Shown: positions 16,729 to 26,690, counted from the first letter of the stretch. The stretch is DNA of 64,000 nt from Ligilactobacillus cholophilus (GCF_030389495.1 NZ_CP127832.1:372001-436000); one strand, 5' to 3'. Notes: generated by a model not told the origin, from the letters alone. Numbers and translations: made by a program.

Positions 16729-17745
16729 ATGAAAATTGCAGTTGATGCAATGGGTGGAGATAATGCACCTAAAAGTGTTGTTGAGGGAATTTTAAAGGCT
16801 AGAGATGAATATAATGATTTAGAGTTCATTTTGTTTGGAAAATTAGATCAAATAAAGCCTTTAATTAATAACGATGAACGAATTAGTTTTGTTCAAGCTA
16901 ATGAAGAAATTGTTATGAACGATGAGCCTGTAAAAGCAATACGTCATAAAAAAGAATCATCATTGGTTTTGGCTGCAAAAACAGTAAAAGATGGAGAAGC
17001 AGATGCATTATTTTCATGTGGTAACACAGGTGCACTATTAGCAGCTGGTTTATTGATTATTGGCCGTATTAAAGGAGTACAAAGACCAGGATTACTTTCA
17101 ACATTACCAGTTGTTGCTTCAAATCAAGGGGGATTTAATTTACTTGATAGTGGTGCAAACGCAGATAATAAGCCTGAATATTTATATCAATTTGCATTAA
17201 TGGGTAAATATTATGCAGAGAGTGTACGTGGAATTAAAAATCCTCGAATTGGGTTACTAAATAATGGTACTGAACCTCATAAGGGTAGTAAATTAACTCA
17301 GGCAGCATACCAAATGATTAGTGAAGATAAGTCATTGAATTTTGTTGGTAATGTTGAATCAAGAGATTTAACTACTGGTATTTGTGATGTTGTTGTTGCT
17401 GATGGATTTACTGGTAATGCTGTTTTAAAAGCAATTGAAGGTACTGCATCATCTGTAATGCATTTAGTCAAAGATAGTGTAAAAGATGCAAATATTTTTG
17501 GTAAATTAGGTGCATTAATGCTTAAGCCAAGTTTAATGAAGATAAAAGAACGAATGAATCCTTCTCGTTATGGCGGTGCTGTTTTATTAGGTGTAAAAGC
17601 TCCAGTTGTTAAGGCACACGGCTCAAGTGATGCACAAGCTGTATTTTATACAGTAAAACAAATAAGAGATATATTAAATGGTGATTTACTAACAAAATTT
17701 AGTGATACTTTCAAAAAAGAGCAAACAGAAAGTAAAGATATTTAA
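16729..17745 (+). CDS. plsX: Phosphate acyltransferase PlsX
   Basis: It converts acyl-ACP and phosphate into acyl-phosphate, the donor for PlsY at the first step of phospholipid synthesis; it works as a peripheral membrane protein. The sequence starts MKIAVDAMGGDNAPKSVVEG and includes the typical ALFSCGNTGALLAAG and NNGTEPHKGS. The ATG at 16729 is chosen over an in-frame start at 16705 because AAAGGAAG precedes it and the conserved N-terminus begins there. The length is 338 aa. The acyl carrier protein gene follows. Confidence 0.95.
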   Translation: MKIAVDAMGGDNAPKSVVEGILKARDEYNDLEFILFGKLDQIKPLINNDERISFVQANEEIVMNDEPVKAIRHKKESSLVLAAKTVKDGEADALFSCGNTGALLAAGLLIIGRIKGVQRPGLLSTLPVVASNQGGFNLLDSGANADNKPEYLYQFALMGKYYAESVRGIKNPRIGLLNNGTEPHKGSKLTQAAYQMISEDKSLNFVGNVESRDLTTGICDVVVADGFTGNAVLKAIEGTASSVMHLVKDSVKDANIFGKLGALMLKPSLMKIKERMNPSRYGGAVLLGVKAPVVKAHGSSDAQAVFYTVKQIRDILNGDLLTKFSDTFKKEQTESKDI

Positions 17746-17812
17746 TCTGTAAAAAACAATTAAAGAGTGTTAGTATTACTTTATATAAAATAAAGAAAAT
17801 GAGGAATTTAAC

Positions 17813-18055
17813 ATGACTGAACAAGAAATTTTTAACAAAATTGCTGACATAATGGTGTCTCATTTTGATATTAAAAAAGAAGATATCAAAATGGATTTAA
17901 ACTTTAAAACTGATTTAGATGCAGATTCAATTGATTTTGTTGAATTTATTTTAGACTTAGAAGATGCATTTGGTGAAGAAATTCCAGACGAAGATGCTGA
18001 AAAGTTAAATACAGTTGGAGATGCTGTTGAATACATTCAAAAAAATATCAAATAA
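17813..18055 (+). CDS. acpP: Acyl carrier protein
   Basis: An acidic 80-aa carrier whose phosphopantetheine arm is attached at Ser39 in the motif DADSID (36-41). It has the usual four-helix pattern and no extra domains. It follows plsX by 67 bp and is followed by a strong terminator. With plsX next door the likely role is acyl donation for phospholipid synthesis; a second ACP dedicated to the fatty-acid synthase cluster may exist elsewhere, as in many lactobacilli. Confidence 0.93.
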   Translation: MTEQEIFNKIADIMVSHFDIKKEDIKMDLNFKTDLDADSIDFVEFILDLEDAFGEEIPDEDAEKLNTVGDAVEYIQKNIK

Positions 18056-18067
18056 GTTATAGATTAT

Positions 18068-18101
18068 AAAGGTTGTGATTACTATCACAACCTTTTTTAT
18101 T
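18068..18101 (+). terminator. Intrinsic terminator after acpP
   Basis: A perfect 12-bp stem AAAGGTTGTGAT/ATCACAACCTTT with a 4-nt loop (TACT) is followed by TTTT. Confidence 0.85.
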
Positions 18102-18122
18102 AAAAATATTTGAAGCGATATA

Positions 18123-18131
18123 TGATATAAT
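18123..18131 (+). promoter_or_regulatory. Putative extended -10 promoter of rnc-smc-ftsY
   Basis: TGaTATAAT (TG at 18123-18124, -10 at 18126-18131) lies 41 bp before rnc and just after the acpP terminator. No good -35 was seen. Confidence 0.4.
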
Positions 18132-18171
18132 TATAGATTAGTAATAATGAAGTAAAGTCGAGGAGAACATA

Positions 18172-18867
18172 TTGATAATTGGACTAGCACAACATTTAAA
18201 AGAAAATTATGGAATAACAATTAAAGATATGAAATATTATGATGCAGCATTTACACATAAATCTTATGTAAATGAACATCCTAAAGAACATTTAGAATAT
18301 TATGAACGTACGGAATTTTTAGGGGATGCCGTAATGCAATTATGTGTATCCGAATATTTATTTAAGAGATTTCCAGAAATGCCAGAAGGAAAACTATCTC
18401 GTCTTAGAGCTGCAATGGTTTGTGAAGATAGTTTTAGTAAATTTGCAAAAGAATGCCATTTTGATGAATTTATAAGATTAGGAAAAGGTGAAGAAAAAAG
18501 CAACGCACGCCAAAGAGCCTCATTACTTTGTGATATTTTTGAGGCCTTCATTGGTGCATTGTATCTAGATCAAGGAAAAGATACTGTAATTAAATTTATT
18601 AGTGAAGTAGTTTTTCCAAAATTAGATATGGGTTGGTTTAATACTTTCTTTGATCATAAAACAGCTTTACAAGAACTTTTACAAGAGAACGGCGAATGCA
18701 ATATTGAATATATAGAAGTATGGGGCAAAGGTCCTGATAATGATCGAACATATAAAATGGAAGTTTTATATAATGGTGAAAAAATCGGCGAAGGTATTGG
18801 TCATACAAAAAAATCAGCTGAACAAGCTGCTGCCTTTGAAGCATTAAAAAAATTACAAAATAAATAA
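18172..18867 (+). CDS. rnc: Ribonuclease III
   Basis: A double-strand-specific endonuclease that processes rRNA precursors and structured or antisense RNAs. The catalytic signature is ERTEFLGDAV (45-54), the second metal-binding region DIFEAFIGALYLDQG, and a dsRNA-binding domain covers about 155-228. The length is 231 aa. The TTG start follows GAGGAGAA at good spacing. It is followed immediately by smc, as is usual (rnc-smc-ftsY). Confidence 0.96.
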   Translation: MIIGLAQHLKENYGITIKDMKYYDAAFTHKSYVNEHPKEHLEYYERTEFLGDAVMQLCVSEYLFKRFPEMPEGKLSRLRAAMVCEDSFSKFAKECHFDEFIRLGKGEEKSNARQRASLLCDIFEAFIGALYLDQGKDTVIKFISEVVFPKLDMGWFNTFFDHKTALQELLQENGECNIEYIEVWGKGPDNDRTYKMEVLYNGEKIGEGIGHTKKSAEQAAAFEALKKLQNK

Positions 18868-18884
18868 GGTGGAGGTTGAGTCAT

Positions 18885-21800
18885 TTGAAATTAAAAACAT
18901 TAACTATAAATGGCTTTAAATCTTTTGCTGATAAAACTGAAATAAATTTTCAATCAGGAATTACAGGAATTGTAGGCCCAAATGGTAGTGGAAAAAGTAA
19001 TATTATTGAAGCACTACGATGGGTTTTAGGTGAACAATCGGCTAAAAGTTTGCGTGGAAGTAAAATGCCAGATGTTATTTTTGTTGGATCGGAAAAACGG
19101 GCTCCATTAAATCGTGCTGAAGTATCAATAAAATTTGATAACTCTGATCATTTTCTAGCAGGAAAACCCGAAGAAGTGGAAATAACTAGAAGAATATATC
19201 GTAATGGGGAAAGTGAATTTCTATTAAACAATAAAAAAGTTCGTCTAAAGGATATAACAGAACTTTTTATGGATACTGGGCTTGGAAAAGAAAGTTTTTC
19301 AATTATTTCTCAGGGACGAGTTGAATCTATTTTTAATAGTAAACCTGAAGATAGGCGTATTTTAATAGAAGAGACCGCTGGCGTTTTAAAATATAAAAAA
19401 GAAAAAGAACGTGCTCAAAAAGAATTAAATGAAACTACTGATCATTTAAATCGTGTAGTTGATATTTTAACTGAGTTAAAGCGTCAAAAAGAACCTTTAG
19501 AGAGACAAGCAAGTATTGCCAGAGATTATTTAGCTCAGAAAGAAAAATATGATTATTTTTATTTGAATCAATTAGTATTAAAAATACAAGCTAGTCAACT
19601 AAAGAAAAAAGATCTTGATTCTCAAACTGAGAAACTAAAACAATTGATAACTAGGTATCAAAAAGAAGCAGATTCACAACAAGAAAATGTAAAAAATTTA
19701 CACGAACAGCAAAAAAAATTAGAATTAACACTTGATACGCTACAGAATAAATTAGTTATTTTAACTCAACAAAAAGAAAGACTAGCAAGCAAAAAAGATA
19801 TTACTGAACAACAAAATCGTTTTAGAAATGAAAAGAAGCAGGATCTTGAGAAGCAATTGTCTAGTAATCAAAAAGAGTTAAAAAGAATTATTGAACGTAT
19901 TAACAAAATTGATGATAACATTAAGGATTTACGTGAACAGAAAAAACAAATTGATATCCAGATAAAAGAGTTAGAATTAACTAAAAATATAGAACCCGAT
20001 AAGCTTTTAAATGATATTCAAGTTTTAAAAGATAACGTTAATAAGCATAAACAAAAGCAATTGGAATTAAAAAATGAATTAGAATTTTTAAAAAATAATT
20101 GTGATAAGAATTATGAATTAGTAAAAAAACTTGAGAATGAAAAAGAACAATTTATTAATCAGAAAAATGAAATAGAAAGTATTCTTGATGATAAAAGAAT
20201 TGAGATTAGTAAAATTGAGCAAAATATTGAAGCAACTGAAAATAAAAATAAGGCACTTCAAAATCAGCAAACAAAATTAAATTCAAAGCTTGATCAACAA
20301 CGAAAGAAATGGTTTCAAGCAAGTGAAATTTTGCAAAAGGCTCATGCAAAGTATAATGCACTAAAAAGTACAGAAAAAAGTTACTCAGGTTACTATACAG
20401 GAGTACGTGAAATCCTTAAGAAGCGTGATCAGTTTAATGGTGTAATTGGTTCAATTGCAGAATTAATTGATGTTAAACAAGAATATGCTTTAGCAATTGA
20501 AACGGCGTTAGGCGCACAATTGCAAAATATTGTTGTATCTAATGAATCTGTTGCAAAATCTTGTATTAATTTTTTAACTAAAAATAGATTAGGTAGAGCA
20601 ACATTTTTACCTCAGACTACTGTTAAAGAGAGAGCGGTAAAACCTTTAATTTTAGAAAAAGCAAAAAATTGTCCTGGATTTATTGGAATAGCAAGTGATT
20701 TAGTGAAGTTTTCATCTAATAACCAGTCAATAATTAAATATTTATTAGGTACAATATTAATTGTTAGTGACATAGATAGTGCTACAAATATTGCTAGAAA
20801 AATTAATTTTGGTGCTAAGATTGTTTCTTTAAATGGTGATGTTATTAATCCAGGAGGATCAATGACTGGTGGGGCTAGTCATAATACTCAAAATGGATTA
20901 TTAAAGAAAAAACAAGAAATCGAAAAAATAGAAAAACAATTATCTGTTATGAAGCAGCAACTTGCAGATTTGGAACTTGATGGTCAAAAACTAAAAAAAC
21001 AACTTAATGATATTTCAAATAGTATTCAAAATAATAATCTTCAAATTAACGAGTTAATACAGAAACGTAATTCATTGCAAAATGAATTTGAAAACCAAAA
21101 AATGAAATTTAATCGTGTTAAAACTCAATTGAAGGATAATCAAGATAGAATATCAGAATTAAATCAAAGTGATTTTCTTTCTCAAAAAGAGGAATTAGTT
21201 TCAAAATTAAAACAAGTTGAAGAGAAATTAAATAAAGATAATAAAGAGTTATCTAATAAAGAAAAAATAAGTGAGAATCAGCAAAGTGTAAAGCAACAGA
21301 ATGCGACAAAAGAAAATATGTTGCAACAGCAACTTTTACTTTTAACAGAACGTTTAACAAATGATAAAGTGCAGCAAAATGATCTAGTTACTCAAAAAAA
21401 GCAACTAGATAGAGCTATCAATCAAAATAAAGTGGATATAGAAAAAATAGAATTACAAAGTTCTGAAAATATGTTGCAAGGTGATGAGTTAAAACAAAAG
21501 CAATTAGATGCTAAACAAGAGTATGAGAAAATTCAAACTAAAGTTGATAAGCTTCAAAGGCAAAGAAAATCTCTGCATGATGATGTATCTTCTGCTGAAT
21601 TAGGATTGCAACGTATTAATGATTTACAACAAAATACCTATGATGAACAGAGAAAAATTAGTTTGCAAAATGGCAAGTTAACAACTAAATTAGACCAATT
21701 ACTTTCAAATCTATCTAATACATTTGGAATGTCATTTGAGAAAGCTAAAGATCAGGCAACTGAAACTAATTTAGATGATGTTTCTCGTCAATTAAAATTA

Positions 21801-22424
21801 TTAAAGCGAGGAATTGATGAGTTAGGAGACGTTAATTTAGGTGCAATTGATGAATTTGAAAATGTTAACGAACGATTTGAATTTTTAAATACACAGCAAA
21901 CTGATTTGAATAGTGCTAAAGAAACATTATTACAAAGTATGGATGAAATGGATTCTGAGGTAAAACTTAGATTTAAGGATACATTTGATAAAGTTTCAAA
22001 AGCATTTTCAGAACTATTTCCTAAAATTTTTGATGGTGGTAAAGCTAAATTATCATTAACTGATCCAGATGATTTATTAACAACAGGGATTGAAATTACC
22101 GCAGAACCGCCTGGAAAGAAGGCACAAAAGTTAAGTCTACTTTCTGGTGGAGAACGTGCTTTGACTGCTATTACATTATTATTTGCAATCTTAAAGGTGC
22201 GACCAGTTCCATTTGCTGTTCTTGATGAAGCTGAAGCTGCATTAGATGATGCAAATGTTGTGCGTTATTCTCAATATTTAAAGAACTTTGATGATGAAAC
22301 ACAATTTATTGTTATTACACATCGTAAGGGAACAATGATGCAGGCTGATGTATTATATGGGGTAACAATGCAAGAATCAGGAATTTCAAAAATGGTTTCA
22401 GTATCTTTAGCTGATGTAATTTAG
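18885..22424 (+). CDS. smc: Chromosome partition protein SMC
   Basis: The SMC ATPase forms the condensin core with ScpA and ScpB and organises and segregates chromosomes. Walker A GPNGSGKS is at 31-38. Long coiled coils rich in K, E, Q and N (about 170-510 and 680-1010) flank a hinge (about 515-670, from GVIGSIAELIDV). The C-terminal head has the signature LLSGGERALTA and Walker B VLDEAEAALDD. TTG 18885 is preferred because GGTGGAGG ends at 18875; the in-frame TTG at 18876 abuts it. The length is 1179 aa, typical. Confidence 0.96.
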   Translation: MKLKTLTINGFKSFADKTEINFQSGITGIVGPNGSGKSNIIEALRWVLGEQSAKSLRGSKMPDVIFVGSEKRAPLNRAEVSIKFDNSDHFLAGKPEEVEITRRIYRNGESEFLLNNKKVRLKDITELFMDTGLGKESFSIISQGRVESIFNSKPEDRRILIEETAGVLKYKKEKERAQKELNETTDHLNRVVDILTELKRQKEPLERQASIARDYLAQKEKYDYFYLNQLVLKIQASQLKKKDLDSQTEKLKQLITRYQKEADSQQENVKNLHEQQKKLELTLDTLQNKLVILTQQKERLASKKDITEQQNRFRNEKKQDLEKQLSSNQKELKRIIERINKIDDNIKDLREQKKQIDIQIKELELTKNIEPDKLLNDIQVLKDNVNKHKQKQLELKNELEFLKNNCDKNYELVKKLENEKEQFINQKNEIESILDDKRIEISKIEQNIEATENKNKALQNQQTKLNSKLDQQRKKWFQASEILQKAHAKYNALKSTEKSYSGYYTGVREILKKRDQFNGVIGSIAELIDVKQEYALAIETALGAQLQNIVVSNESVAKSCINFLTKNRLGRATFLPQTTVKERAVKPLILEKAKNCPGFIGIASDLVKFSSNNQSIIKYLLGTILIVSDIDSATNIARKINFGAKIVSLNGDVINPGGSMTGGASHNTQNGLLKKKQEIEKIEKQLSVMKQQLADLELDGQKLKKQLNDISNSIQNNNLQINELIQKRNSLQNEFENQKMKFNRVKTQLKDNQDRISELNQSDFLSQKEELVSKLKQVEEKLNKDNKELSNKEKISENQQSVKQQNATKENMLQQQLLLLTERLTNDKVQQNDLVTQKKQLDRAINQNKVDIEKIELQSSENMLQGDELKQKQLDAKQEYEKIQTKVDKLQRQRKSLHDDVSSAELGLQRINDLQQNTYDEQRKISLQNGKLTTKLDQLLSNLSNTFGMSFEKAKDQATETNLDDVSRQLKLLKRGIDELGDVNLGAIDEFENVNERFEFLNTQQTDLNSAKETLLQSMDEMDSEVKLRFKDTFDKVSKAFSELFPKIFDGGKAKLSLTDPDDLLTTGIEITAEPPGKKAQKLSLLSGGERALTAITLLFAILKVRPVPFAVLDEAEAALDDANVVRYSQYLKNFDDETQFIVITHRKGTMMQADVLYGVTMQESGISKMVSVSLADVI

Positions 22425-22438
22425 AAAGGAATTTTTAA

Positions 22439-23668
22439 ATGGGGCTATTTAACAAATTAAAAAAAGCATTCGGATTTGAAGATGAAGAAGAAAAAAAGCA
22501 AGCAACTCAGGATGAAACAGAAACAAAAAATAGTGATGAATTATCAGATGATGATAAAGAGATAAAACAAGAAAGCAAAGAACTTGACAAAGAAATAGAC
22601 GACGAGCATTCAGAAACAGAAACAGAAACAGAAACAGGAACAGAAACTGAGACAGAATGGGAAATCACAACGGATAACGCTAATCAAGAAGAAGTTGCCA
22701 CTAATGAAGAAAAAGAAGAAAAAAATGAAAAAGAACATTATACACATGGGCTGAAGAAAACGAGAGCTGGGTTTAAGGGTAGAATTAATGCGTTATTAGC
22801 TAACTTTAGACATGTTGATGAAGATTTCTTTGATGATCTTGAGGAAATGTTGATAGAATCGGATGTTGGATTCGACGCAGCTATGAAAATTAGTGATGAA
22901 TTGCGTGATGAAGTTAAATTTCAAAATGCTAAAACAAAAGATGAAGTTTCTGAAGTTATTGTTGAAAAATTAGTTGATTTATACGAAGAAGCTGGTAAAA
23001 ATGAAGATGAAAAATTACATTTTTCAAAAGATGGATTAACAGTTTTCCTTTTTGTAGGAGTTAATGGTGTTGGTAAAACAACTACAATTGGTAAATTAGC
23101 AAATAGATTTAAAAAAGAAGGGAAAAAAGTTTTATTAGCTGCGGGTGATACTTTCCGAGCAGGCGCAATACAACAATTAGACGAATGGGCACAGCGAGTT
23201 GGTGTTGATATTGTGAAAAAAGAAGAAAAAAGTGATCCAGCTGCAGTAGTGTTTGATGCAATTACTAAAGCTAAAAAAGAAAATTATGATATTTTACTTA
23301 TAGATACAGCAGGTCGATTGCAAAATAAAGTAAATCTAATGAATGAATTAGAAAAAATCCAAAGAATAATTACTCGCGAATTGCCTGATGCACCTCATGA
23401 GGTTTTATTAGCTTTAGATGCAACTACTGGACAAAATGCATTAACACAAGCAAAACAATTCAAAGATGTAACAAACGTTTCTGGTATTATTTTAACTAAG
23501 TTAGATGGTACTGCACGAGGTGGAATTGTACTTGCAATTAGAAATGAACTTCATATTCCAGTAAAATTAGTTGGTTTAGGCGAAAAAGTAGACGATTTAC
23601 GTGATTTTAACACAGAAGATTTTGCATATGGATTATTTAAAGGATTAATTACTCCTAAGAAGGATTAG
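22439..23668 (+). CDS. ftsY: Signal recognition particle receptor FtsY
   Basis: FtsY docks SRP-ribosome complexes at the membrane. A very acidic N-terminal A region (about 1-105) contains repeated Glu-Thr dipeptides from an in-frame DNA repeat. The NG GTPase domain follows, with G1 GVNGVGKTT, AGDTFRAGA, DTAGR and TKLDGTARGG. The length is 409 aa, and the start is set by GAAAGGAA. It lies 14 bp after smc and before ylxM-ffh, so receptor and SRP protein are made from one operon. Confidence 0.96.
   Translation: MGLFNKLKKAFGFEDEEEKKQATQDETETKNSDELSDDDKEIKQESKELDKEIDDEHSETETETETGTETETEWEITTDNANQEEVATNEEKEEKNEKEHYTHGLKKTRAGFKGRINALLANFRHVDEDFFDDLEEMLIESDVGFDAAMKISDELRDEVKFQNAKTKDEVSEVIVEKLVDLYEEAGKNEDEKLHFSKDGLTVFLFVGVNGVGKTTTIGKLANRFKKEGKKVLLAAGDTFRAGAIQQLDEWAQRVGVDIVKKEEKSDPAAVVFDAITKAKKENYDILLIDTAGRLQNKVNLMNELEKIQRIITRELPDAPHEVLLALDATTGQNALTQAKQFKDVTNVSGIILTKLDGTARGGIVLAIRNELHIPVKLVGLGEKVDDLRDFNTEDFAYGLFKGLITPKKD
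22611..22658 (+). repeat. Hexanucleotide repeat in ftsY
   Basis: About eight tandem copies of CAGAAA, the last ones degenerate (CAGGAA, CTGAGA, CAGAAT), encode an ET/TE run in the acidic region of FtsY. The unit is a multiple of three, so copy-number change keeps the frame. Confidence 0.9.
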
Positions 23669-23677
23669 GTGATATTA

Positions 23678-24016
23678 ATGGAAATTGAAAAAACTAATCG
23701 CATAAATGCATTATTTGAGTTTTATGAACCGCTATTAACAACAAAACAAATGGATTATTTAGCACAATATTATCGTGATGATTATTCATTAGGAGAAATT
23801 GCTGAAAATTATGATGTTTCTAGACAGGCAGTTTATGATAATATAAAACGGACAGAGAAAATATTAGAAGAGTATGAAAGTAAATTGCATTTATATGAAA
23901 ATTTTAAAAAAAATGCGTCAAACTTAGATGCTCTTTTAAATTACATTCAAGCTAATTATGCTGATGATAAAAAATTATTATACTTAGCACATCAGTTAGA
24001 AAGTATAGAAGAATAG
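23678..24016 (+). CDS. ylxM: YlxM family DNA/RNA-binding protein (UPF0122)
   Basis: A 112-aa protein with a sigma-70 region 4-like helix-turn-helix ([20 protein letters not shown], about 40-60). In streptococci YlxM associates with SRP and affects its assembly; its mechanism is not settled. The ATG at 23678 follows TAGGTGA; an in-frame GTG at 23669 is the alternative and has no room for a binding site. It sits between ftsY and ffh, the conserved position for this family. Confidence 0.92.
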   Translation: MEIEKTNRINALFEFYEPLLTTKQMDYLAQYYRDDYSLGEIAENYDVSRQAVYDNIKRTEKILEEYESKLHLYENFKKNASNLDALLNYIQANYADDKKLLYLAHQLESIEE

Positions 24017-24027
24017 GAGAATTATTA

Positions 24028-25467
24028 ATGGCTTTTGAAGGTTTAACCGAACGCATTCAAAATGCAATACATAGTTTACAACGTAAAGGAAAAATTACTG
24101 AAAATGATGTAAAAGAATCAATGCGTGAGATTCGCCTTGCTTTACTTGAAGCTGACGTTAATTACAGCGTAGTAAAAGATTTTATAAAAACAGTAAGCAA
24201 GCGTGCAGTAGGTGCAGAAGTTTTAGATAGTTTAACTCCAGCACAACAAATTGTAAAAATTGTTAACGAAGAATTAGTTAAAATAATGGGTGAAAAAGCA
24301 GTCCCATTAAATAAATCATCTAAGATTCCAACTGTTATTATGATGGTTGGGCTTCAAGGGGCAGGTAAAACTACTACTGCAGGAAAATTAGCTTTAAAAC
24401 TAAAGAATGAAGAAAATGCACGTCCATTAATGATTGCAGCAGACGTATATCGTCCAGCTGCGGTTGATCAATTAAAAATTTTAGGTGAACAAATCGATGT
24501 TCCAGTTTTTGAAATGGGAACAGATGTTGATCCAGTTGAAATTGTACGTAAAGGAATGGAATTAGCACATGAAAAGAAAAATGATTATGTGTTAATCGAT
24601 ACTGCAGGACGTTTACAGATTGATGAAAAATTAATGGATGAATTATCTAAAATTAAAGAGTTAGTTCATCCGGATGAAATTCTTTTAACTGTGGATGCAA
24701 TGACTGGACAAAGTGCTGTTGAAGTTGCTAAGGGCTTTAATGATCAACTTGATGTAACAGGAATTGTTCTTACTAAGTTAGATGGTGACACTCGTGGTGG
24801 TGCTGCCTTATCAATTCGTGCTGTAACTGGTAAGCCAATTAAATTTATTGGTCAAGGTGAAAAATTAACTGATTTAGATGTATTCCATCCAGATAGAATG
24901 GCTTCTCGAATTCTAGGGATGGGGGATATGCTTACACTTATTGAAAAAGCTCAAAAAGATTATGATGAGCAAAAAGCAATTGAGTTAAGAGATAAGATGC
25001 AAGCTAATTCTTTTGACTTTAATGATTTCTTAGAACAATTAGGTCAAGTTCAAAAAATGGGGCCAATGGAAGATTTAATTAAGATGATTCCAGGAATGGC
25101 AAATAATCCAGCATTAAAGAATTTACATGTTGATCCTAAAAATGTTGAACGAACTAAAGCAATTGTATATTCTATGACTTCTGAAGAACGAGAAAATCCA
25201 GATATTTTAAATCCAAGTCGTCGTCGTCGAATTGCAGCAGGTTCTGGAATGCCAATTCAGGATGTAAACAGAATGATTAAGCAATTTAAACAAATGCGTA
25301 AAATGATGAGCAAAGTATCTAAGGGTGATTTTTCTGGAATGGAAGGTTTATTAGGAAATGGAATGTCTGGGAAATTAGCCCAGATGTCAATGAAGAAAAT
25401 GGCTAATAAAAACAAGAAAAAGAAACTTAGAAAGTTACAAAAAGCACGTCGTCGTCGGAAAAAATAA
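24028..25467 (+). CDS. ffh: Signal recognition particle protein Ffh
   Basis: The SRP54 homologue binds signal peptides emerging from ribosomes, together with SRP RNA. The N domain is followed by the G domain: G1 GLQGAGKTT (108-116), DTAGRLQ, TKLDGDTRGG. The methionine-rich M domain (about 300-450) contains SRRRRIAAGSG, the SRP RNA-binding motif. The C-terminus is very basic (KKKLRKLQKARRRRKK). The length of 479 aa is normal. No SRP RNA gene is seen in this window. Confidence 0.97.
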   Translation: MAFEGLTERIQNAIHSLQRKGKITENDVKESMREIRLALLEADVNYSVVKDFIKTVSKRAVGAEVLDSLTPAQQIVKIVNEELVKIMGEKAVPLNKSSKIPTVIMMVGLQGAGKTTTAGKLALKLKNEENARPLMIAADVYRPAAVDQLKILGEQIDVPVFEMGTDVDPVEIVRKGMELAHEKKNDYVLIDTAGRLQIDEKLMDELSKIKELVHPDEILLTVDAMTGQSAVEVAKGFNDQLDVTGIVLTKLDGDTRGGAALSIRAVTGKPIKFIGQGEKLTDLDVFHPDRMASRILGMGDMLTLIEKAQKDYDEQKAIELRDKMQANSFDFNDFLEQLGQVQKMGPMEDLIKMIPGMANNPALKNLHVDPKNVERTKAIVYSMTSEERENPDILNPSRRRRIAAGSGMPIQDVNRMIKQFKQMRKMMSKVSKGDFSGMEGLLGNGMSGKLAQMSMKKMANKNKKKKLRKLQKARRRRKK

Positions 25468-25495
25468 AAAAATATGGCCTGTCAAGAATTTTTCC

Positions 25496-25524
25496 TTTAC
25501 AGGTAAATAAAAAATTGGTATATT
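25496..25524 (+). promoter_or_regulatory. Putative sigma-A promoter of rpsP
   Basis: TTTACA (25496-25501), 17 bp and TATATT (25519-25524) with TGG before the -10 (extended). The -35 overlaps the 3' arm of a weak hairpin (CCTGT..ACAGG, 25479-25503). Confidence 0.55.
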
Positions 25525-25557
25525 ATTAATTGTTGATAAATTATTAGGAGGTGCAAC

Positions 25558-25833
25558 ATGTCAGTAAAAATTCGTTTAAAGCGTATGGGTTCTAAGAAAC
25601 GTCCATTTTATCGTATCGTAGTTGCAGATTCACGTTCACCACGTGATGGTCGTTTTATTGCTAATGTTGGTACTTACAACCCATTAACAGAACCAGAAAC
25701 AGTTACACTTAAAGAAGAAGAAATTATGGAATGGTTAAACAATGGTGCTCAACCATCAGATACTGTTCGTAACATTCTTTCACGTCAAGGTGTAATGAAG
25801 AAGTTCCACGAAGCAAAATACTCAAAGAAATAA
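25558..25833 (+). CDS. rpsP: 30S ribosomal protein S16
   Basis: A 91-aa ribosomal protein beginning [34 protein letters not shown], the S16 signature. It is an assembly protein of the 30S body. The ribosome binding site is AGGAGGTG. It starts the rpsP-khpA-rimM-trmD group behind its own promoter. Codons here are the favoured set expected of an abundant protein. Confidence 0.97.
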   Translation: MSVKIRLKRMGSKKRPFYRIVVADSRSPRDGRFIANVGTYNPLTEPETVTLKEEEIMEWLNNGAQPSDTVRNILSRQGVMKKFHEAKYSKK

Positions 25834-25842
25834 GGTAATTAG

Positions 25843-26088
25843 ATGACAAAAGAAACGGTTAAGCAATTGTTAATTACAATTGTCCAAGCGTTAGTCACTA
25901 AACCTGACGATGTTTCGATAGACATCACAGAAGACGATCGTTTTATTAATTATAATATTACATTAAGTCCTGAAGATGTTGGCCGAGTAATTGGTAAAAA
26001 TGGAACAGTAATTCAAGCGATTCGTTCATTGGTTTATGGCATTCGGATTGACGATGTTTTGCGGATCAAATTGAACATTGCAGATTAA
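25843..26088 (+). CDS. khpA: KH-domain RNA-binding protein KhpA
   Basis: An 81-aa protein made of a single KH domain with the GxxG loop in GRVIGKNGTVIQAIRSL. In streptococci and lactobacilli KhpA pairs with KhpB (Jag/EloR) and affects cell elongation and small-RNA binding. It is 9 bp after rpsP, its usual position, and a terminator-like hairpin follows. Confidence 0.92.
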   Translation: MTKETVKQLLITIVQALVTKPDDVSIDITEDDRFINYNITLSPEDVGRVIGKNGTVIQAIRSLVYGIRIDDVLRIKLNIAD

Positions 26089-26095
26089 TTTTTGG

Positions 26096-26137
26096 ACCTC
26101 TGAATAAGACAGGTATGTTTTGTTTAGAGGTTTTTTT
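26096..26137 (+). terminator. Hairpin with T run between khpA and rimM
   Basis: ACCTCTGAATAAGAC pairs over 15 bp with GTTTTGTTTAGAGGT using three G-U pairs, with a 6-nt loop and TTTTTTT after it. It lies within what is often one operon, so it may give partial termination and lower rimM-trmD expression relative to rpsP. Confidence 0.7.
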
Positions 26138-26177
26138 GTTAATTGATATGTCATTATTAATTAGAAAGGAGACGCAA

Positions 26178-26690
26178 ATGAATTATTATCAAATCGGAAA
26201 AATTGTGAATACACATGGAATTAAGGGTGAAGTTAAGGTTCAAGCTGTTACGGATTTCCCTGAAAAACGATTTGCGGTTGGCGAAACAGTTTATGCTTTT
26301 AAAAATGGAAAATTAGTGAAAAGTTTAATTATTAAATCACATCGAAAACATAAACAATTTGATTTGTTAACATTTGAAGGATTAGAAGATATAAATTTAG
26401 TTGAAGATCTAAAACAAAATGATTTAAAAATTTCTGAACAGCAGCAAGATTCTTTATCAGATGGCGAATATTATTATCATGAAATAATAGGGCTAGATGT
26501 ATACGATTTAGAAGGAAATAAATTAGGAAAAATAAATGAAATAATTGAATCTGGTGCAAATGACGTTTGGGTTATTAAAAGAGAAGGAAAGCGTGATTTA
26601 TTGATACCAGCAATTAAAGATGTTGTTAAAGAAATTCAATGTGAAGACGGAAAAGTAATTATTGATTTATTAGATGGGTTAGATGATTAA
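26178..26690 (+). CDS. rimM: Ribosome maturation factor RimM
   Basis: RimM binds S19 and assists 30S head maturation. The N-terminal RimM domain begins [20 protein letters not shown] and the C-terminal PRC barrel includes [18 protein letters not shown] and [13 protein letters not shown]. The ATG at 26178 follows AGAAAGGAGA; an in-frame start at 26115 would lie within the terminator hairpin and is rejected. The length is 170 aa. The stop overlaps the trmD start by 1 bp. Confidence 0.94.
   Translation: MNYYQIGKIVNTHGIKGEVKVQAVTDFPEKRFAVGETVYAFKNGKLVKSLIIKSHRKHKQFDLLTFEGLEDINLVEDLKQNDLKISEQQQDSLSDGEYYYHEIIGLDVYDLEGNKLGKINEIIESGANDVWVIKREGKRDLLIPAIKDVVKEIQCEDGKVIIDLLDGLDD

Noticed and set aside
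25479-25503. Hairpin CCTGT..ACAGG between ffh and rpsP as a terminator
   Set aside because: The stem is short and no T run follows; its 3' arm coincides with the -35 of the rpsP promoter.
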